This document shows positions 39,977 to 50,480 of a stretch of DNA of 64,000 bases, piece after piece. The notes below the pieces were generated by a model. That model saw only the letters and a list, made by a program, of their open reading frames with translations, was not told the DNA's origin and made no database searches. Position numbers and translations under genes: made by a program. The stretch's first letter is position 1. Each line of letters starts with the position of its first letter. Source of the DNA: Pengzhenrongella sp031582905 (lineage in GTDB: Bacteria > Actinomycetota > Actinomycetes > Actinomycetales > Cellulomonadaceae); the NCBI RefSeq assembly GCF_031582905.1, contig NZ_CP133990.1, positions 3,782,001 to 3,846,000 of the forward strand, given 5' to 3'.

Positions 39977-40606
39977 ATGACAACGATCGGGCTCATCGGA
40001 GCAGGACACATCGGCGGAACCCTGGCGCGCATCGCCGTCGCGGCGGGCCTCGAGGTCGTCGTGAGCAACTCGCGCGGACCTCAGACGCTGGTCGACCTCG
40101 TCACCGAGCTGGGCGACGCGGCCCGGGCCGGGACGACGCAGGAGGCGGCCGCCGAGGGCGACGTCGTCGTGGTGAGCATCCCGCTGCACGCCTACCAGGA
40201 GGTCCCCGTCGAGCCGCTGGCCGGCAAGGTCGTCATCGACACCAACAACTACTACCCGCAGCGCGACGGTCAGATCGACGAGCTCGACGCGGGCACGACG
40301 ACGTCGTCCGAGCTGCTCCAGGCGCACCTGCCCACCTCGCGCGTCGTGAAGGCCTTCAACCACATCCGGTCCGACGACCTGGGCAGCCAGGGTGCGCCCG
40401 CCGGCACCGAGGGGCGGCGTGCGTTGGCGATCGCCGGGGACGACGCGGAGGCGAAGGCCGTGGTCGCCACGCTGGTCGACCGCCTCGGCTTCGACGTGGT
40501 CGACGCCGGCTCCCTCGCCGACGGTCGCCGCTACGCGGTCGGCACCCCCGCCTACGGCCCGCGGATGGACCGCCCGGAGCTCGAGACCGCGCTCGCCGGC
40601 GCCTGA
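39977..40606 (+). CDS. F420-dependent NADP reductase-like oxidoreductase
   Basis: A 209-residue Rossmann protein. The dinucleotide-binding motif GLIGAGHIGGTLAR is at the very N-terminus. VVVSNSRGPQTL fits the NADP 2'-phosphate site. VVVSIPLHAYQEVP and VIDTNNYYPQRDGQ match the NADP oxidoreductase (F420 dependent) family. VVKAFNHIRSDDLG follows. The F420-binding partner residues are not certain, so a general NADPH-dependent role is safer. It is divergent from wrbA, and the pair may respond to the same redox signal. Confidence 0.83.
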   Translation: MTTIGLIGAGHIGGTLARIAVAAGLEVVVSNSRGPQTLVDLVTELGDAARAGTTQEAAAEGDVVVVSIPLHAYQEVPVEPLAGKVVIDTNNYYPQRDGQIDELDAGTTTSSELLQAHLPTSRVVKAFNHIRSDDLGSQGAPAGTEGRRALAIAGDDAEAKAVVATLVDRLGFDVVDAGSLADGRRYAVGTPAYGPRMDRPELETALAGA

Positions 40607-40636
40607 CCCGACCGGGCCGATCCCGGCCAGACATGA

Positions 40637-40678
40637 CGAGGGCCCCGATCCGCTGTCACCAGCGGGCCGGGGCCCTCG
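40637..40678. terminator. Hairpin between the F420-reductase-like gene and tRNA-Leu
   Basis: cgagggccccg (40637-40647) pairs perfectly with cggggccctcg (40668-40678). An inner cgctg/cagcg stem extends it. It would serve the converging oxidoreductase gene, the tRNA, or both. Confidence 0.78.
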
Positions 40679-40689
40679 CTCTCACTGTG

Positions 40690-40771
40690 TGCGCGAGGGG
40701 GACTTGAACCCCCACGCCCTTTCGGACACTGGCACCTGAAGCCAGCGCGTCTGCCATTCCGCCACTCGCGC
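40690..40771 (-). tRNA. tRNA-Leu(CAG)
   Basis: On the minus strand the acceptor GCGCGAG pairs with CTCGCGC, and the discriminator is A. The anticodon loop is TTCAGGT, with anticodon CAG, inside stem CTGGC/GCCAG. A long variable arm (class II) and the T loop GGTTCAAGTCC are present. The gene does not encode a CCA end. It reads CUG, a dominant Leu codon at this GC content. Confidence 0.95.
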
Positions 40772-41043
40772 GCGCCGGAGCACATTAGCACGGTGCCGGG
40801 GGCGGTCCCGCATCGCGTCCGCGGCCGGGTCCCGGTGCCCCCGGGCCGAGGCGCGGGGCCCCGCTCAGGACCCGCTCGTGGGCGACTCGCGGGGCCTCTC
40901 ACCCGCCGACACGGGGGCTGGGGGGACGCCTGATCGTTACCATCGCACGTGGACGACGGCCCGCCGTCCGGTGCCCGGCTGCCCAGGTCACGCACCGGTG
41001 CGGGCCTGCGTGGACAACGGGACGACGGTGCAGGGAGGTGGGC

Positions 41044-41754
41044 ATGGGCATCCTCGACAGGTTCGAGCAGGGCGTCGAGCGCGTGGTCAACACGGCGTTC
41101 GCCAAGGCGTTCCGCAGCGAGGTGAAGCCGGTGGAGCTCGCCAGCGCGCTGCGCCGGGAGGTCGACGACCGCGCCGCCGTCGTCGACCGCGACCGCACGG
41201 TGGTGCCCAACGACTTCACGATCGAGCTCTCCCCGACCGACTACCAGCAGGTGGTCGACTGGGGCGAGGAGACGCTCGCGGACGAGCTCGCGGCGAACGT
41301 CACGGACCATGCGTCCGGTCAGCGGTACGCCTTCGTGGGGCCCGTCACGGTGACCTTCGACGAGCACGACGACCTGGAGACCGGACGCTTCCGCGTCCGC
41401 AGCGCGACCGCGCGCGGTGCCGTGGCTCCCGCGACGACGTCGGCGCCGAGCGCGCGGCACCCGCTGGTCGACATCGACGGGCAGCGCTACCTGCTCACCG
41501 GGCCGATCACGGTCATCGGACGCGGCTCCGAGGCGGACATCATCGTCGACGACCCCGGCGTCTCGCGCCGGCACCTCGAGATCCGGGTGACCCCGGACGG
41601 CGTGATCGCGAGCGACCTCGGCTCGACCAACGGCCTCTTCGTCGAGGGGCACGCCGTGCCGGCCGCGACGCTGCTGGACGGCAACACGATGACGATCGGC
41701 CGCACGCGGATCATGTTCTGGACCGGCGAAGCGGACGCCGCTCACGATGACTGA
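41044..41754 (+). CDS. fhaA: FHA-domain protein FhaA (DUF3662 plus FHA)
   Basis: A 236-residue protein. The N-terminal DUF3662 domain runs from GILDRFEQGVERVVNTAFA to about residue 120. A short linker leads to a C-terminal FHA domain with phosphothreonine-binding residues in IGRGSEADIIV, GVSRRHLEIRV and LGSTNGLFVEG. In mycobacteria FhaA binds phosphorylated partners of PknA/PknB and helps regulate peptidoglycan synthesis. The ATG at 41044 has AGGGAGG 5 bases upstream; a GTG two codons earlier is possible. First gene of the fhaA-fhaB-pstP-rodA-pbpA-pknA-pknB run. Confidence 0.93.
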   Translation: MGILDRFEQGVERVVNTAFAKAFRSEVKPVELASALRREVDDRAAVVDRDRTVVPNDFTIELSPTDYQQVVDWGEETLADELAANVTDHASGQRYAFVGPVTVTFDEHDDLETGRFRVRSATARGAVAPATTSAPSARHPLVDIDGQRYLLTGPITVIGRGSEADIIVDDPGVSRRHLEIRVTPDGVIASDLGSTNGLFVEGHAVPAATLLDGNTMTIGRTRIMFWTGEADAAHDD

Positions 41755-41763
41755 GCACCCGTC

Positions 41764-42258
41764 ATGAGCGAGCTCGCGGTCACCCTGCTGCGCCTGGGCT
41801 ACCTCGTCCTGCTCTGGGTGTTCGTGCTCTCCGTCATCGGGGTGCTGCGCCGGGACCTGTACGGCACCCGCATCGTGCCGCGCCGCCGGACCCGTGCGGC
41901 CGCTGGTGGGGACGCAGCCGAGGCGCCGTCGGGCGCGGCCCCGGTCCGGGAGCCGCGCCGCGACGGCGGTCCGACGCGGCTGGTCGTCACGGAGGGCCCG
42001 CTCACCGGGACGACGCTGCCGCTGACGTCGTCGGCGATCCTCGTCGGCCGCGCGCCGTCGTGCACGCTCGTGCTGGACGACGACTACTCGTCCTCGCGCC
42101 ACGCCCGCCTGTACCCGCAGGACGGTCGATGGTTCGTCGAGGACCTCGGCTCCACGAACGGCACCTTCCTCGGCCAGACCCGGGTCGACCGGCCGATGCC
42201 GGTCACGCCCGGCGCGCAGGTCCGGGTCGGCAAGAGCGTCCTCGAGCTGCAGAGATGA
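41764..42258 (+). CDS. fhaB: FHA-domain membrane protein FhaB (FipA)
   Basis: A 164-residue protein with one N-terminal transmembrane helix (LRLGYLVLLWVFVLSVIGVL) and a C-terminal FHA domain: VGRAPSCTLVLDDDYSSSRH, then LGSTNGTFLGQTRV. The mycobacterial homologue links phospho-signalling to the divisome. It starts 9 bases after fhaA and precedes pstP by 10 bases. The linker between helix and FHA is Arg/Ala-rich. Confidence 0.92.
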   Translation: MSELAVTLLRLGYLVLLWVFVLSVIGVLRRDLYGTRIVPRRRTRAAAGGDAAEAPSGAAPVREPRRDGGPTRLVVTEGPLTGTTLPLTSSAILVGRAPSCTLVLDDDYSSSRHARLYPQDGRWFVEDLGSTNGTFLGQTRVDRPMPVTPGAQVRVGKSVLELQR

Positions 42259-42268
42259 GGACGGCCCC

Positions 42269-43722
42269 GTGACGATCGCCCTGAGGTACGCCGCCCGCTC
42301 GGACGTGGGCCTCGTGCGCGCCAACAACCAGGACTCCGCGTACGCCGGGCCGCACCTCCTCGTCGTCGCGGACGGCATGGGCGGGCACGCCGGGGGCGAC
42401 GTCGCGTCCTCGGTCGCGGTCGCGACGCTGGCCCCGCTCGACGACGAGGCGCACGGGCCCGACGACGCCCTCGCCGAGCTCGACCGCGCGCTGCACTCCG
42501 CGCAGGACGAGCTGCTCGCCCTCGCCGACGCCGACCCCGAGCTCGCGGGCCTCGGCACCACCGTCACGGCGCTGCTGCGTGCCGGCTCCAAGCTCGCCAT
42601 GGCGCACATCGGCGACTCGCGCGCCTACCTCCTGCGCGACGGCGACCTCACCCAGGTCACGACGGACCACACGTTCGTCCAGCACCTGGTCAACACCGGC
42701 AAGATCACCGCCGAGGAGGCGGAGACCCACCCCAGCGGTCGGTCGTCATGCGGGTGCTCGGCGACTTCGACATGGAGATCGTCCCGGACCTGTCCGTGCG
42801 CGAGGCGCGCGCCGGCGACCGCTGGCTGCTGTGCTCCGACGGCCTGTCCGGCGTGGTCAGCGCGGAGACGCTGGCCGAGACGCTGCGCGGCGTGCCGGAC
42901 GTCGGCGCGTGCGCGGACCGTCTCGTGCAGCTCGCGCTGCGCGGCGGCGGCCCGGACAACGTGACGGTCGTCGTCGCCGACGTCGTCGACCTCGACGCCC
43001 TGCCCGACGGCGCCGCACCGCCCACCGCGGCCGACGTCGTCGGCTCCGCGGCGACCTCGCGCCATCGGCCGACGTCCGCAGTGGACGGACCGGCGGCCCG
43101 CGCGGCGGGGCTGGGCGGCGCCGCCGGGGGCACGTCCGGGCGCACCGGCGGCGGAGCGGGCTCGCCGGCCCAGGGTGCCGGCGCCGGGGCAGCCGGCGCG
43201 CGCAGCGGCGGGACAGCCACGACGGCCGGACCGGGTGACCCCGACGGCGAGGACGCCGAGGACCGACCACGCTCCGGCCGGCGGGTGGTCGCCGCCCTCG
43301 TGGTCGTCGTCGTCCTCGCGGCGGTCGGCGCGGCCGGCGTCCTGGGGTACCGCTGGACGCAGGAGCAGTACTACGTCGGCCTCGCCCAGGACGACGTCGT
43401 CATCTACCGCGGCATCCCGCAGACGCTCGGACCGGTCGTGCTGTCCGCGGTGGTCGAGCGCACCGACCTCACCGTCGACGACGTCCCCGGCTACGTCCGC
43501 GAGCGCCTCGAGCAGAGCATCTTCGCCGACTCCCTCGCCGACGCCCGCGACCGCGTGTCCGGCCTCGACACGGTCGACGACACGCAGCCGGACGCGCAGC
43601 CCGGCACGCAGCCCGGCACGCAGCCCGACACGCAGCCCGACTCCGACGGGGCGCCGGACGCCCCGACCGCAGTGCCCACCGCAGTGCCCACCGCAGTGCC
43701 CACCTCGCCGGCCGGTCCCTGA
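42269..43722 (+). CDS. pstP: PP2C-type Ser/Thr phosphatase PstP (one frameshift)
   Basis: Counter-enzyme to PknA/PknB, about 484 residues. Metal-binding motifs are RANNQDSAY, VADGMGGHAGGDVAS, AHIGDSRAYLLRDG and GGGPDNVTVVVADV. The frame breaks at 42730-42733 (four C). One more base restores THPQRSVVMRVLGDFDM. A transmembrane helix near residue 345 (VVAALVVVVVLAAVGAAGVL) separates the phosphatase from an extracytoplasmic part ending in repeats (TQPGTQPDTQP and AVPTAVPTAVPT). It starts at a GTG. Its stop shares a base with the next ATG (TGATG). Confidence 0.93.
43576..43710 (+). repeat. Short repeats encoding the PstP C-terminal tail
   Basis: 12-base units encode TQP[GD] tetrapeptides (43576-43640) and 12-base units encode AVPT (43675-43705). 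Confidence 0.88.
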
Positions 43723-45232
43723 TGGTCACGGTCGCCCCCCACCACGTCCGCTCCGGCCGCGGCGTCGAGCTGGGGCTGCTCCTCCTCGCGCTCGCGCTCG
43801 GGGTGGGCGCGTACGCGCTCGTCGGCCTCAACGTCACCGGCGAGCTGCCCGGCAACATCGCCGGCTACGGAGCCGGCATGGCCGCGCTCGCGCTCGTCCT
43901 GCACCTCGTGCTCCGCTGGCGCGCGCCCTACGCCGACCCGGTGATCCTGCCCGCGACGATCGCCCTGAACGGCATCGGGCTGGCGATGATCTACCGGATC
44001 GACCTCGCGTACGCCGCTCGGGACAACGCGACCGCGTTCGCGACCCGGCAGCTCGCGTGGACAGCCCTCGGGGTGCTGCTGGCGGCCGTCGTGCTCGTCC
44101 TGCTGCGTGACCACCGGACGCTGCGCCGGTACACGTACACCGCGATGGTCGCCGGTCTCGTCCTCATCGTCCTGCCGCTCGCCCCGGTGCTCGGGACGGA
44201 GATCAACGGCGCGCGGATCTGGGTCCGGCTCGGGGGATGTCGCTCCAGCCGGCCGAGTTCGCCAAGATCGCCCTCGCCGTCTTCTTCGCCGGCTACCTCG
44301 TGACCCACCGGGACACGCTCGCCCTGGCCGGCCCGCGGATCGGCGGGCTGCACCTGCCGCGCCTGCGGGACCTCGGGCCGATCCTCGTGGTGTGGGCCTG
44401 CTCGCTCGCGGTCCTGGTGTTCGAGCGAGACCTCGGGACGTCGCTGCTGTTCTTCGGGCTGTTCGTCGCGATGCTGTACCTCGCGACCGAGCGCACGAGC
44501 TGGATCGCGCTGGGCATGCTGCTCTTCGGGGGCGGGGCGATGCTGGCCGCCCAGACGTTCCCGCACGTGGGCGCCCGCTTCGACGCGTGGCTGAACGCCT
44601 TCGACGACGACGTGTTCAACCAGTCGCCGGGCGGGTCGGGACAGCTCGTGCGCGGGCTGTACGGGATGGCGAACGGCGGGCTCTTCGGGACCGGGTGGGG
44701 GCAGGGGCGGCCCGACCTCGTGCCGTTCGCGGAGTCGGACTTCATCGTCGCCTCGCTCGGCGAGGAGCTCGGGCTGACCGGCCTGCTCGCGCTGCTGGTC
44801 ATCTACCTCGTGCTCGCCGAGCGCGGCATGCGCACCGCGATCGGCGTCCGCGACGGGTTCGGCAAGCTGCTCGCCGGTGGTGTCGCGTTCGTGGTCGCGT
44901 TCCAGTGCTTCGTCGTCGTCGGCGGGGTCACCCGGGTCATCCCGCTGACCGGGCTCACCATGCCGTTCCTGGCGTACGGCGGGTCGTCGCTGCTCGCCAA
45001 CTGGGTCATCGTCGCCCTCATCCTGCGGATCTCGGACAGCGCACGGCGTCCCGCCCCCGCGGTCCGCGGCTACGCGGACCCGGGCCCGGCGGGCGACGAC
45101 GACACCCACCGCCGCGACACCGACCCTGCCGACGGCCACCGCGCCGACACCGACCACCCTGACGCCGACCACCCCGGCACCGACCACCAGGACACCGAGA
45201 TCCTGCGCGGCCTGCGGGAGGGGCGCGGATGA
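43722..45232 (+). CDS. rodA: RodA/FtsW-family SEDS peptidoglycan polymerase (one frameshift)
   Basis: Polytopic membrane protein of about 503 residues. Segments include LGLLLLALALGVGAYALVGL, GLVLIVLPLAPVLGTEINGA and WACSLAVLVFERDLGTSLLF. The SEDS signatures are RIWVRLGG joined to SLQPAEFAKIALAVFF, FERDLGTSLL, the Asp region near ESDFIVASLGEELG, and MPFLAYGGSSLLANW. One more G at 44232-44236 (five G) makes the join RLGGMSLQPAEF. The C-terminus has a His/Asp-rich DTDHPDADHPGTDHQDTE tail. With PbpA it forms the elongation polymerase-transpeptidase pair. The stop overlaps the pbpA ATG. Confidence 0.93.
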
Positions 45233-46679
45233 ACACCCCGCTGCGCCGCATCGCCGTCGTCGTCATCGTCATGTTCCTCACGCTCATGGGCGCCGCGACC
45301 TGGGTCCAGTACGTCCAGGCGGCCCAGCTCAACGCCGACCCCCGCAACGTCCGCACGCTGTACCGCGAGTACGACAACTTCCGCGGGCCGATCGTCGTCG
45401 GCGGTGAGCCGATCGCGTCGTCGACTCCCGTGGACGACCCGTTCGGGTTCCAGCGCAGCTACGCCCAGGGGCCGCTGTACGCGCACGCCACGGGCTTCTA
45501 CTCGGTGATCTTCGGCCGCACGGGCATCGAGCGGGCCGCGAACGAGGTGCTGACCGGCACCGCCGACTCGCTGTTCTGGTCCCGCATCGAGGACCTCGTC
45601 ACCGGGCGTCAGCCGCAGGGCTCGTCCGTGGAGCTCACGATCCACCCCGCGGCGCAGGCCGCGGCGACCGCGGCCCTCGGGTCGCAGCGCGGCGCGGTCG
45701 TCGCGCTGGACCCGACCACGGGCGCGATCCTCGCCCTGGTGTCCTCGCCGAGCTTCGACCCCAACGTCCTCGCCGGGCACGACACCAACGCGGTGAGCCT
45801 CGCGTACCGCGCCCTCGCCGACGACCCGGCCGACCCGCTCGTCAACCGCGCGATCGCCGGGGACACCTACCCCCGGGGTCGACGTTCAAGCTCGTCGACG
45901 CCGCCGCGGCGCTCGAGGCCGGCCTCACCGAGGACAGCCAGCTCGCGGCACCCGACGTGCTCCCGCTGCCGAACTCGAGCTCGACGATCGGCAACTTCGG
46001 CGGTGCGTCGTGCGGCGCCGGCGGCACCGTGACGCTGCGCGAGGCGTTGCGGATCTCGTGCAACACCGCCTTCGCCCAGCTGGGCCTCGACCTCGGCGAC
46101 GACGCCCTCCGCGAGCAGGCCGAGCGGTTCGGCTTCGGGTCCGCACTGAGCATCCCGCTGCGGGTCGAGCCGAGCCGGTTCCCCGAGGACCCGGACGCGC
46201 CGCAGACCGCGCTCGCCGCCATCGGCCAGCACGACGTCCGTGCCACCCCCATGGGGATGGCCATGGTGTCGGCCGCCATCGCCAACGGCGGGGAGCAGCG
46301 GCAGCCGTTCCTCGTCCGCACGGTCCGGGACCCGGATCTCGAGGTCGTCGACGAGACGTCACCGCAGACGCTGCGCACCTCGGTCTCCCCGAGCACCGCC
46401 GACGCGCTGACGGACATGATGGTGGGCGTCGTCGAGAGCGGCACCGGGACCGCAGCGCAGATCCCCGGCGTCCTCGTGGCCGGCAAGACCGGCACCGCCC
46501 AGACCACCGCCGACGCCGCCCCGCACGCGTGGTTCACCGGCTTCGCACCGGCCGACGCCCCCCAGGTCGCGGTCGCCGTCGTCGTCGAGAACGGCGGCAG
46601 CGCCGGCAACGAGGCCACCGGTGGCCGCATCGCCGCGCCCATCGCCCGCGCGGTGATCGAGGCGGTGCTCGCGTCATGA
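45229..46679 (+). CDS. pbpA: Class B penicillin-binding protein PbpA (one frameshift)
   Basis: Transpeptidase partner of RodA, about 483 residues. It has an N-terminal transmembrane anchor (RIAVVVIVMFLTLMGAATWV). The penicillin-binding domain carries the nucleophile motif STFK (PPGSTFKLVDAAAAL), SCN (LRISCNTAFAQLG) and KTG (VAGKTGTAQTT). The frame breaks at 45870-45874 (five C), just ahead of the active-site Ser. One more base gives TYPPGSTFK. All three motifs being intact argues strongly for a sequence error. It overlaps rodA (ATGA) upstream and pknA (ATGA) downstream. Confidence 0.95.
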
Positions 46680-48293
46680 GGCCGACGACCGGGACCGCGC
46701 TCGGCGGCCGCTACCGCCTCGACCGGCTCATCGCGGTCGGCGGCATGGGCGAGGTGTGGGTCGGGCACGACCTCTCCCTGCGCCGGTCGGTCGCGGTGAA
46801 GGTGCTGCGGACCGAGTTCGCCGGCGACCCGGGGTTCCTCGAGCGCTTCCGGACCGAGGCGCGCAACGCGGCGTCGCTGACGCACCCGAACATCGCGGCG
46901 ACGTACGACTACGGCGAGCAGTCCGGATCGAGCTACCTGGTCATGGAGCTCGTCGACGGCGAGCCGCTCAGCGACCTGCTCGAGCGTGAGCCCGTGCTGC
47001 CCGAGGCGCGCCTGCTGCCCGTGCTCGCGCAGACCGCCCGCGCGCTGGACGCCGCGCACGCCGTCGGTGTCGTCCACCGCGACGTCAAGCCGGGGAACAT
47101 CCTGCTCGGACCCGGCGGACGGGTGAAGATCACCGACTTCGGCGTCTCCACCGCCCCGGACCAGGCGCCGATGACGGCGACGGGCATGGTCATGGGCACC
47201 GCGCAGTACCTCTCCCCGGAGCAGGCGGTCGGCCGCCCCGCGACCGCGCTCTCGGACCTGTACTCGCTCGGCGTCGTGGCCTACGAGGCCCTCGCCGGGA
47301 AGCGCCCCTTCACCGGCCCGACCGCGGTCGACATCGCCGTCGCCCACGTCAACGACCCCGTGCCGCCGCTCCCGCCGCACGTGAGCCGCCCGGTCGCCGA
47401 CGTCGTCCGGCGGCTTCTGGCGAAGGACCCGGCCGATCGTCCGGCGTCGGCCGGTGCGCTCGCCCGCACCCTGGACGCGCTCGCCGGGCACACCCCGCCC
47501 GACGGCGTCCCCGACGTCGCCCCGGCGACGGCCGCGCCGTCGGCACCCCCGGCAGCACCATCGGCAGCCCACCCGGCCCAGGCGGCGGCACGGGGCGCGG
47601 CGTCGGGCGCCCCGCGACCGACGCTCCCGCCGGCGCACGCCCCCGCGTCCCGCCCGCCGTCGCCCGCGCCGCGCGCACCGTCCCCCGCTCCTCGCCCACC
47701 GTCCCCCGCTCCTCGCCCGCCGTCGCCCGCGTCGTCCGCGCCGTCCGCTGCCTCGGTGGACGCGCGACGGGTCCCCGGCACGTCCGTGCCCGCGGCGGCC
47801 GCGCCGCTCACCGGCGGTCCGCCCCCTCGTACCCCCCGCGCCGCGAGGTCCGTGACCCCCGGACGGCGCCGTCCCGGCCCCCACCGCCCCGGCGGCGGCA
47901 GGCACCCGGGGTGCTCGTGCCTCGGCACCTGCCCCGACCCGAGGCACGGGCGCCACGGCGGCGCGCGCGTCGTCGTCAGCGGGTGGCCCGCCCGGGCGCG
48001 GGCCCACGTCCGGCGCGACGCCGGTGCGCACGTCGACCACCACGGGTCAGCGGTTCGGCCGGCTGGGCCGCTGGAGCTGGCCGCTCGTCGGCCTCGTCGT
48101 GCTCCTCGTCGCCCTCCTGGTCGCGTCGCTCACGGGCGACGCCGGCGCCACCGGCGCGGCCGCCGCCGGCACGGTGGACGTGCTGCAGGGGACTCCCGGG
48201 CCCGGTGCCCGCGGCGACGATGGGATGATCGAGCCAGGTGCGCCGCCGAGAAGTCCGGTGGCGCCGACACCCTCAACCCCTAAGGACGCGTAG
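46676..48293 (+). CDS. pknA: Ser/Thr protein kinase PknA (frame change in the linker)
   Basis: Kinase domain residues 1-270: glycine loop IAVGGMGEV, catalytic VAVKVL, VVHRDVKPGNILL, ITDFGVST and GTAQYLSPEQA. A long Pro/Ala/Ser linker (SPAPRPPSPAPRPPSPA) follows. The C-terminal transmembrane helix (WPLVGLVVLLVALLVASLTG) lies in another frame. The shift falls between about 47,820 and 47,860 and needs two missing bases; runs of six and five C are there. The stop TAG at 48291-48293 shares its last base with the pknB GTG. In actinobacteria PknA phosphorylates division and wall-synthesis proteins. Confidence 0.9.
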
Positions 48294-50460
48294 TGGTCGA
48301 CGACGCACCCCGGATCCTCGCCAACCGGTACGAGGTCGGTGAGCTCATCGGCCGTGGTGGCATGGCCGAGGTGCACATCGGCCACGACACCCGGCTCGGG
48401 CGGACCGTGGCGATCAAGATCCTGCGGTCCGACCTCGCGCGGGACCCGTCGTTCCAGGCGCGCTTCCGCCGAGAGGCACAGGCCGCGGCCTCGCTCAACC
48501 ACCCCTCCGTCGTCGCCGTGTACGACACCGGCGAGGACGTCATCACGGCGCCGACGGGCGCCGTCGCGCACGTGCCGTTCATCGTCATGGAGTACGTCGA
48601 GGGGCACACGGTCCGCCACATCCTGGGCGACGGTCAGGCCGTCCCCATCGAGGAGGCGGTCGAGATCACGGCGGGCGTGCTGTCCGCGCTCGAGTACTCC
48701 CACCACGCCGGGATCGTCCACCGTGACATCAAGCCGGCGAACGTCATGCTCACGCCGACCGGCGCCGTCAAGGTCATGGACTTCGGCATCGCGCGGGCCC
48801 TGGCGGACTCCGCCGCGACCATGACGCAAACCCAGGCCGTCCTCGGCACCGCGCAGTACCTGTCCCCCGAGCAGGCGCGGGGCGAGCAGGTCGACGCCCG
48901 CAGCGACCTCTACTCCACGGGGTGCCTGCTGTTCGAGCTGCTCACCGGCCGCCCGCCCTTCACGGGCGACTCCCAGGTCGCGGTGGCCTACCAGCACGTC
49001 CGGGAGCCGGCTCCCGCGCCGAGCACGTACGCCTCCGACGTCCCCGAGGTGCTCGACCGGATCACGCTCAAGGCGCTCGCCAAGGAGCGCGACTCGCGGT
49101 ACAGCTCCGCGGCCGAGTTCCGCTCCGACCTCGAGTCGGCAGCCCGCGGCGGCCGGGTCGCCGCGCCGGCACTCGGCGTGCTCGCCGCGACCGCGGCCGC
49201 CGAGGCCGCCGCCGCACCGGCGACCGAGCTGCTGACCCCGCTGGCCGGTCCGTCGACGCAGGTCATGCCCGCGAGCGGCGGCGCCTGGCCGCACACCGCG
49301 GCGAGCCCCGCCACGGCCGCAGCCGGTGCACCCGTCGCCACCCGTCCCGACCCGCCCAAGCGCCGACGTGGGCTGGTGTGGGCGCTCGTCCTCATCGGCC
49401 TCGCCGCGATCGCCACGATCGCCACCCTGGCCGTCCTCGACCGGCGCGACACGGCGGCCGAGACGGTCGCGGTCCCGAACCTCGTCGACATGACGCGGGA
49501 GGCGGCGCAGGCCGAGCTGGAGATCCGTGAGCTCACGATGGAGCCGATCGAGGAACCCGACGACGACGTCGAGGCCGGGCGCGTCATCCGCACCGATCCC
49601 GGTGCCGGCGAGGCCGCCGCGGTCGGGTCGGCCGTGACCGTCTGGATCTCCGCCGGCCCCGGGACCGCCGAGGTCCCCGAGGTCGCCGGCATGACCCAGG
49701 AGCAGGCGTCGCGTGAGCTGCGCGACGCCGGGTTCGAGGTCGGCAGCGTCGAGTTCGAGAACGCCCCACGGGTGGACCGCAACGAGGTGACCAAGACCGT
49801 CCCGGCCGCCGGCGAGCAGCACCCGAGGAACACCCCGGTCGTGCTGTACGTGGCGTCCGGGCAGGTCGACCTGCCCGACCTCGTGGGGAGGACCCGCGCC
49901 GACGCCCTCGCGGCGCTCGAGGAGCTCGGGCTGAGCTCGACCATCACCGAGGAGGAGAGCGACGCCGAGCCGGACACCGTCATCGCCCAGGGCCGCAGTG
50001 CGGGTCAGGTGCCGCAGACGACGAGCGTCGCGCTGACGATCGCCGTCGCGCCCACCACCGCGACCGTCCCGTCCGACCTCGTCGGTGCGACCTACGACGA
50101 CGCCGCGGCGCAGCTCACCGCCCTCGGTCTCACCCCGGTGCGGGTCGACGTGGAGAGCGACCAGCCCGTGGGGCAGGTCATCTCGAGCGACCCGAACCGC
50201 GGCACGACCGTCCAGCTGGGGTCGGAGGTGACGCTCAACGTCTCGGCGGGTGCCGAGGACGAGGAGGGCGACACGAACGCGGGGTCGGCAGACGGCGTCG
50301 CGCCGGCCGGGACCGGCGCGGGGGCGGCGGCCCCGGTGCGAACGGCAACGGGAACGGCAACGGCAACGCGGGCGGGAACGGCAACGGCAACGCCGGCGGG
50401 AACAGCAACGGGAACGGCAACGCGGGCGGGAACGGGAACGGGAACGGCCGCAACGGCTGA
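48293..50460 (+). CDS. pknB: PASTA-domain Ser/Thr protein kinase PknB (one frameshift near the C-terminus)
   Basis: About 722 residues. Kinase domain: IGRGGMAEV, VAIKILRSDL, IVHRDIKPANVML, VMDFGIARAL and GTAQYLSPEQARG. A juxtamembrane region leads to one transmembrane helix (GLVWALVLIGLAAIATIATL). Four PASTA repeats begin VAVPNLVDMTREAAQ, AEVPEVAGMTQEQAS, VDLPDLVGRTRADAL and ATVPSDLVGATYDDA. PASTA domains sense muropeptides or lipid II outside the cell. One added base at 50320-50324 (five G) turns the tail into an Asn-Gly repeat ending at 50460. That reading keeps a clean repeat, so I prefer it. Convergent with trpG. Confidence 0.93.
50336..50457 (+). repeat. Asn-Gly coding repeat at the pknB 3' end
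   Basis: Units of aacggc/aacggg with spaced gcgggcggg blocks encode (NG)n separated by NAGG in the restored frame. Confidence 0.88.
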
Positions 50461-50480
50461 CGCCGCACGCCCCGGTGCGA

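Noticed and set aside
44232..45874. Programmed ribosomal frameshifting in rodA, pbpA and others
   Set aside because: There are too many sites, no shared slippery heptamer and no common downstream structure. All are explained by one missing base in a G/C run.
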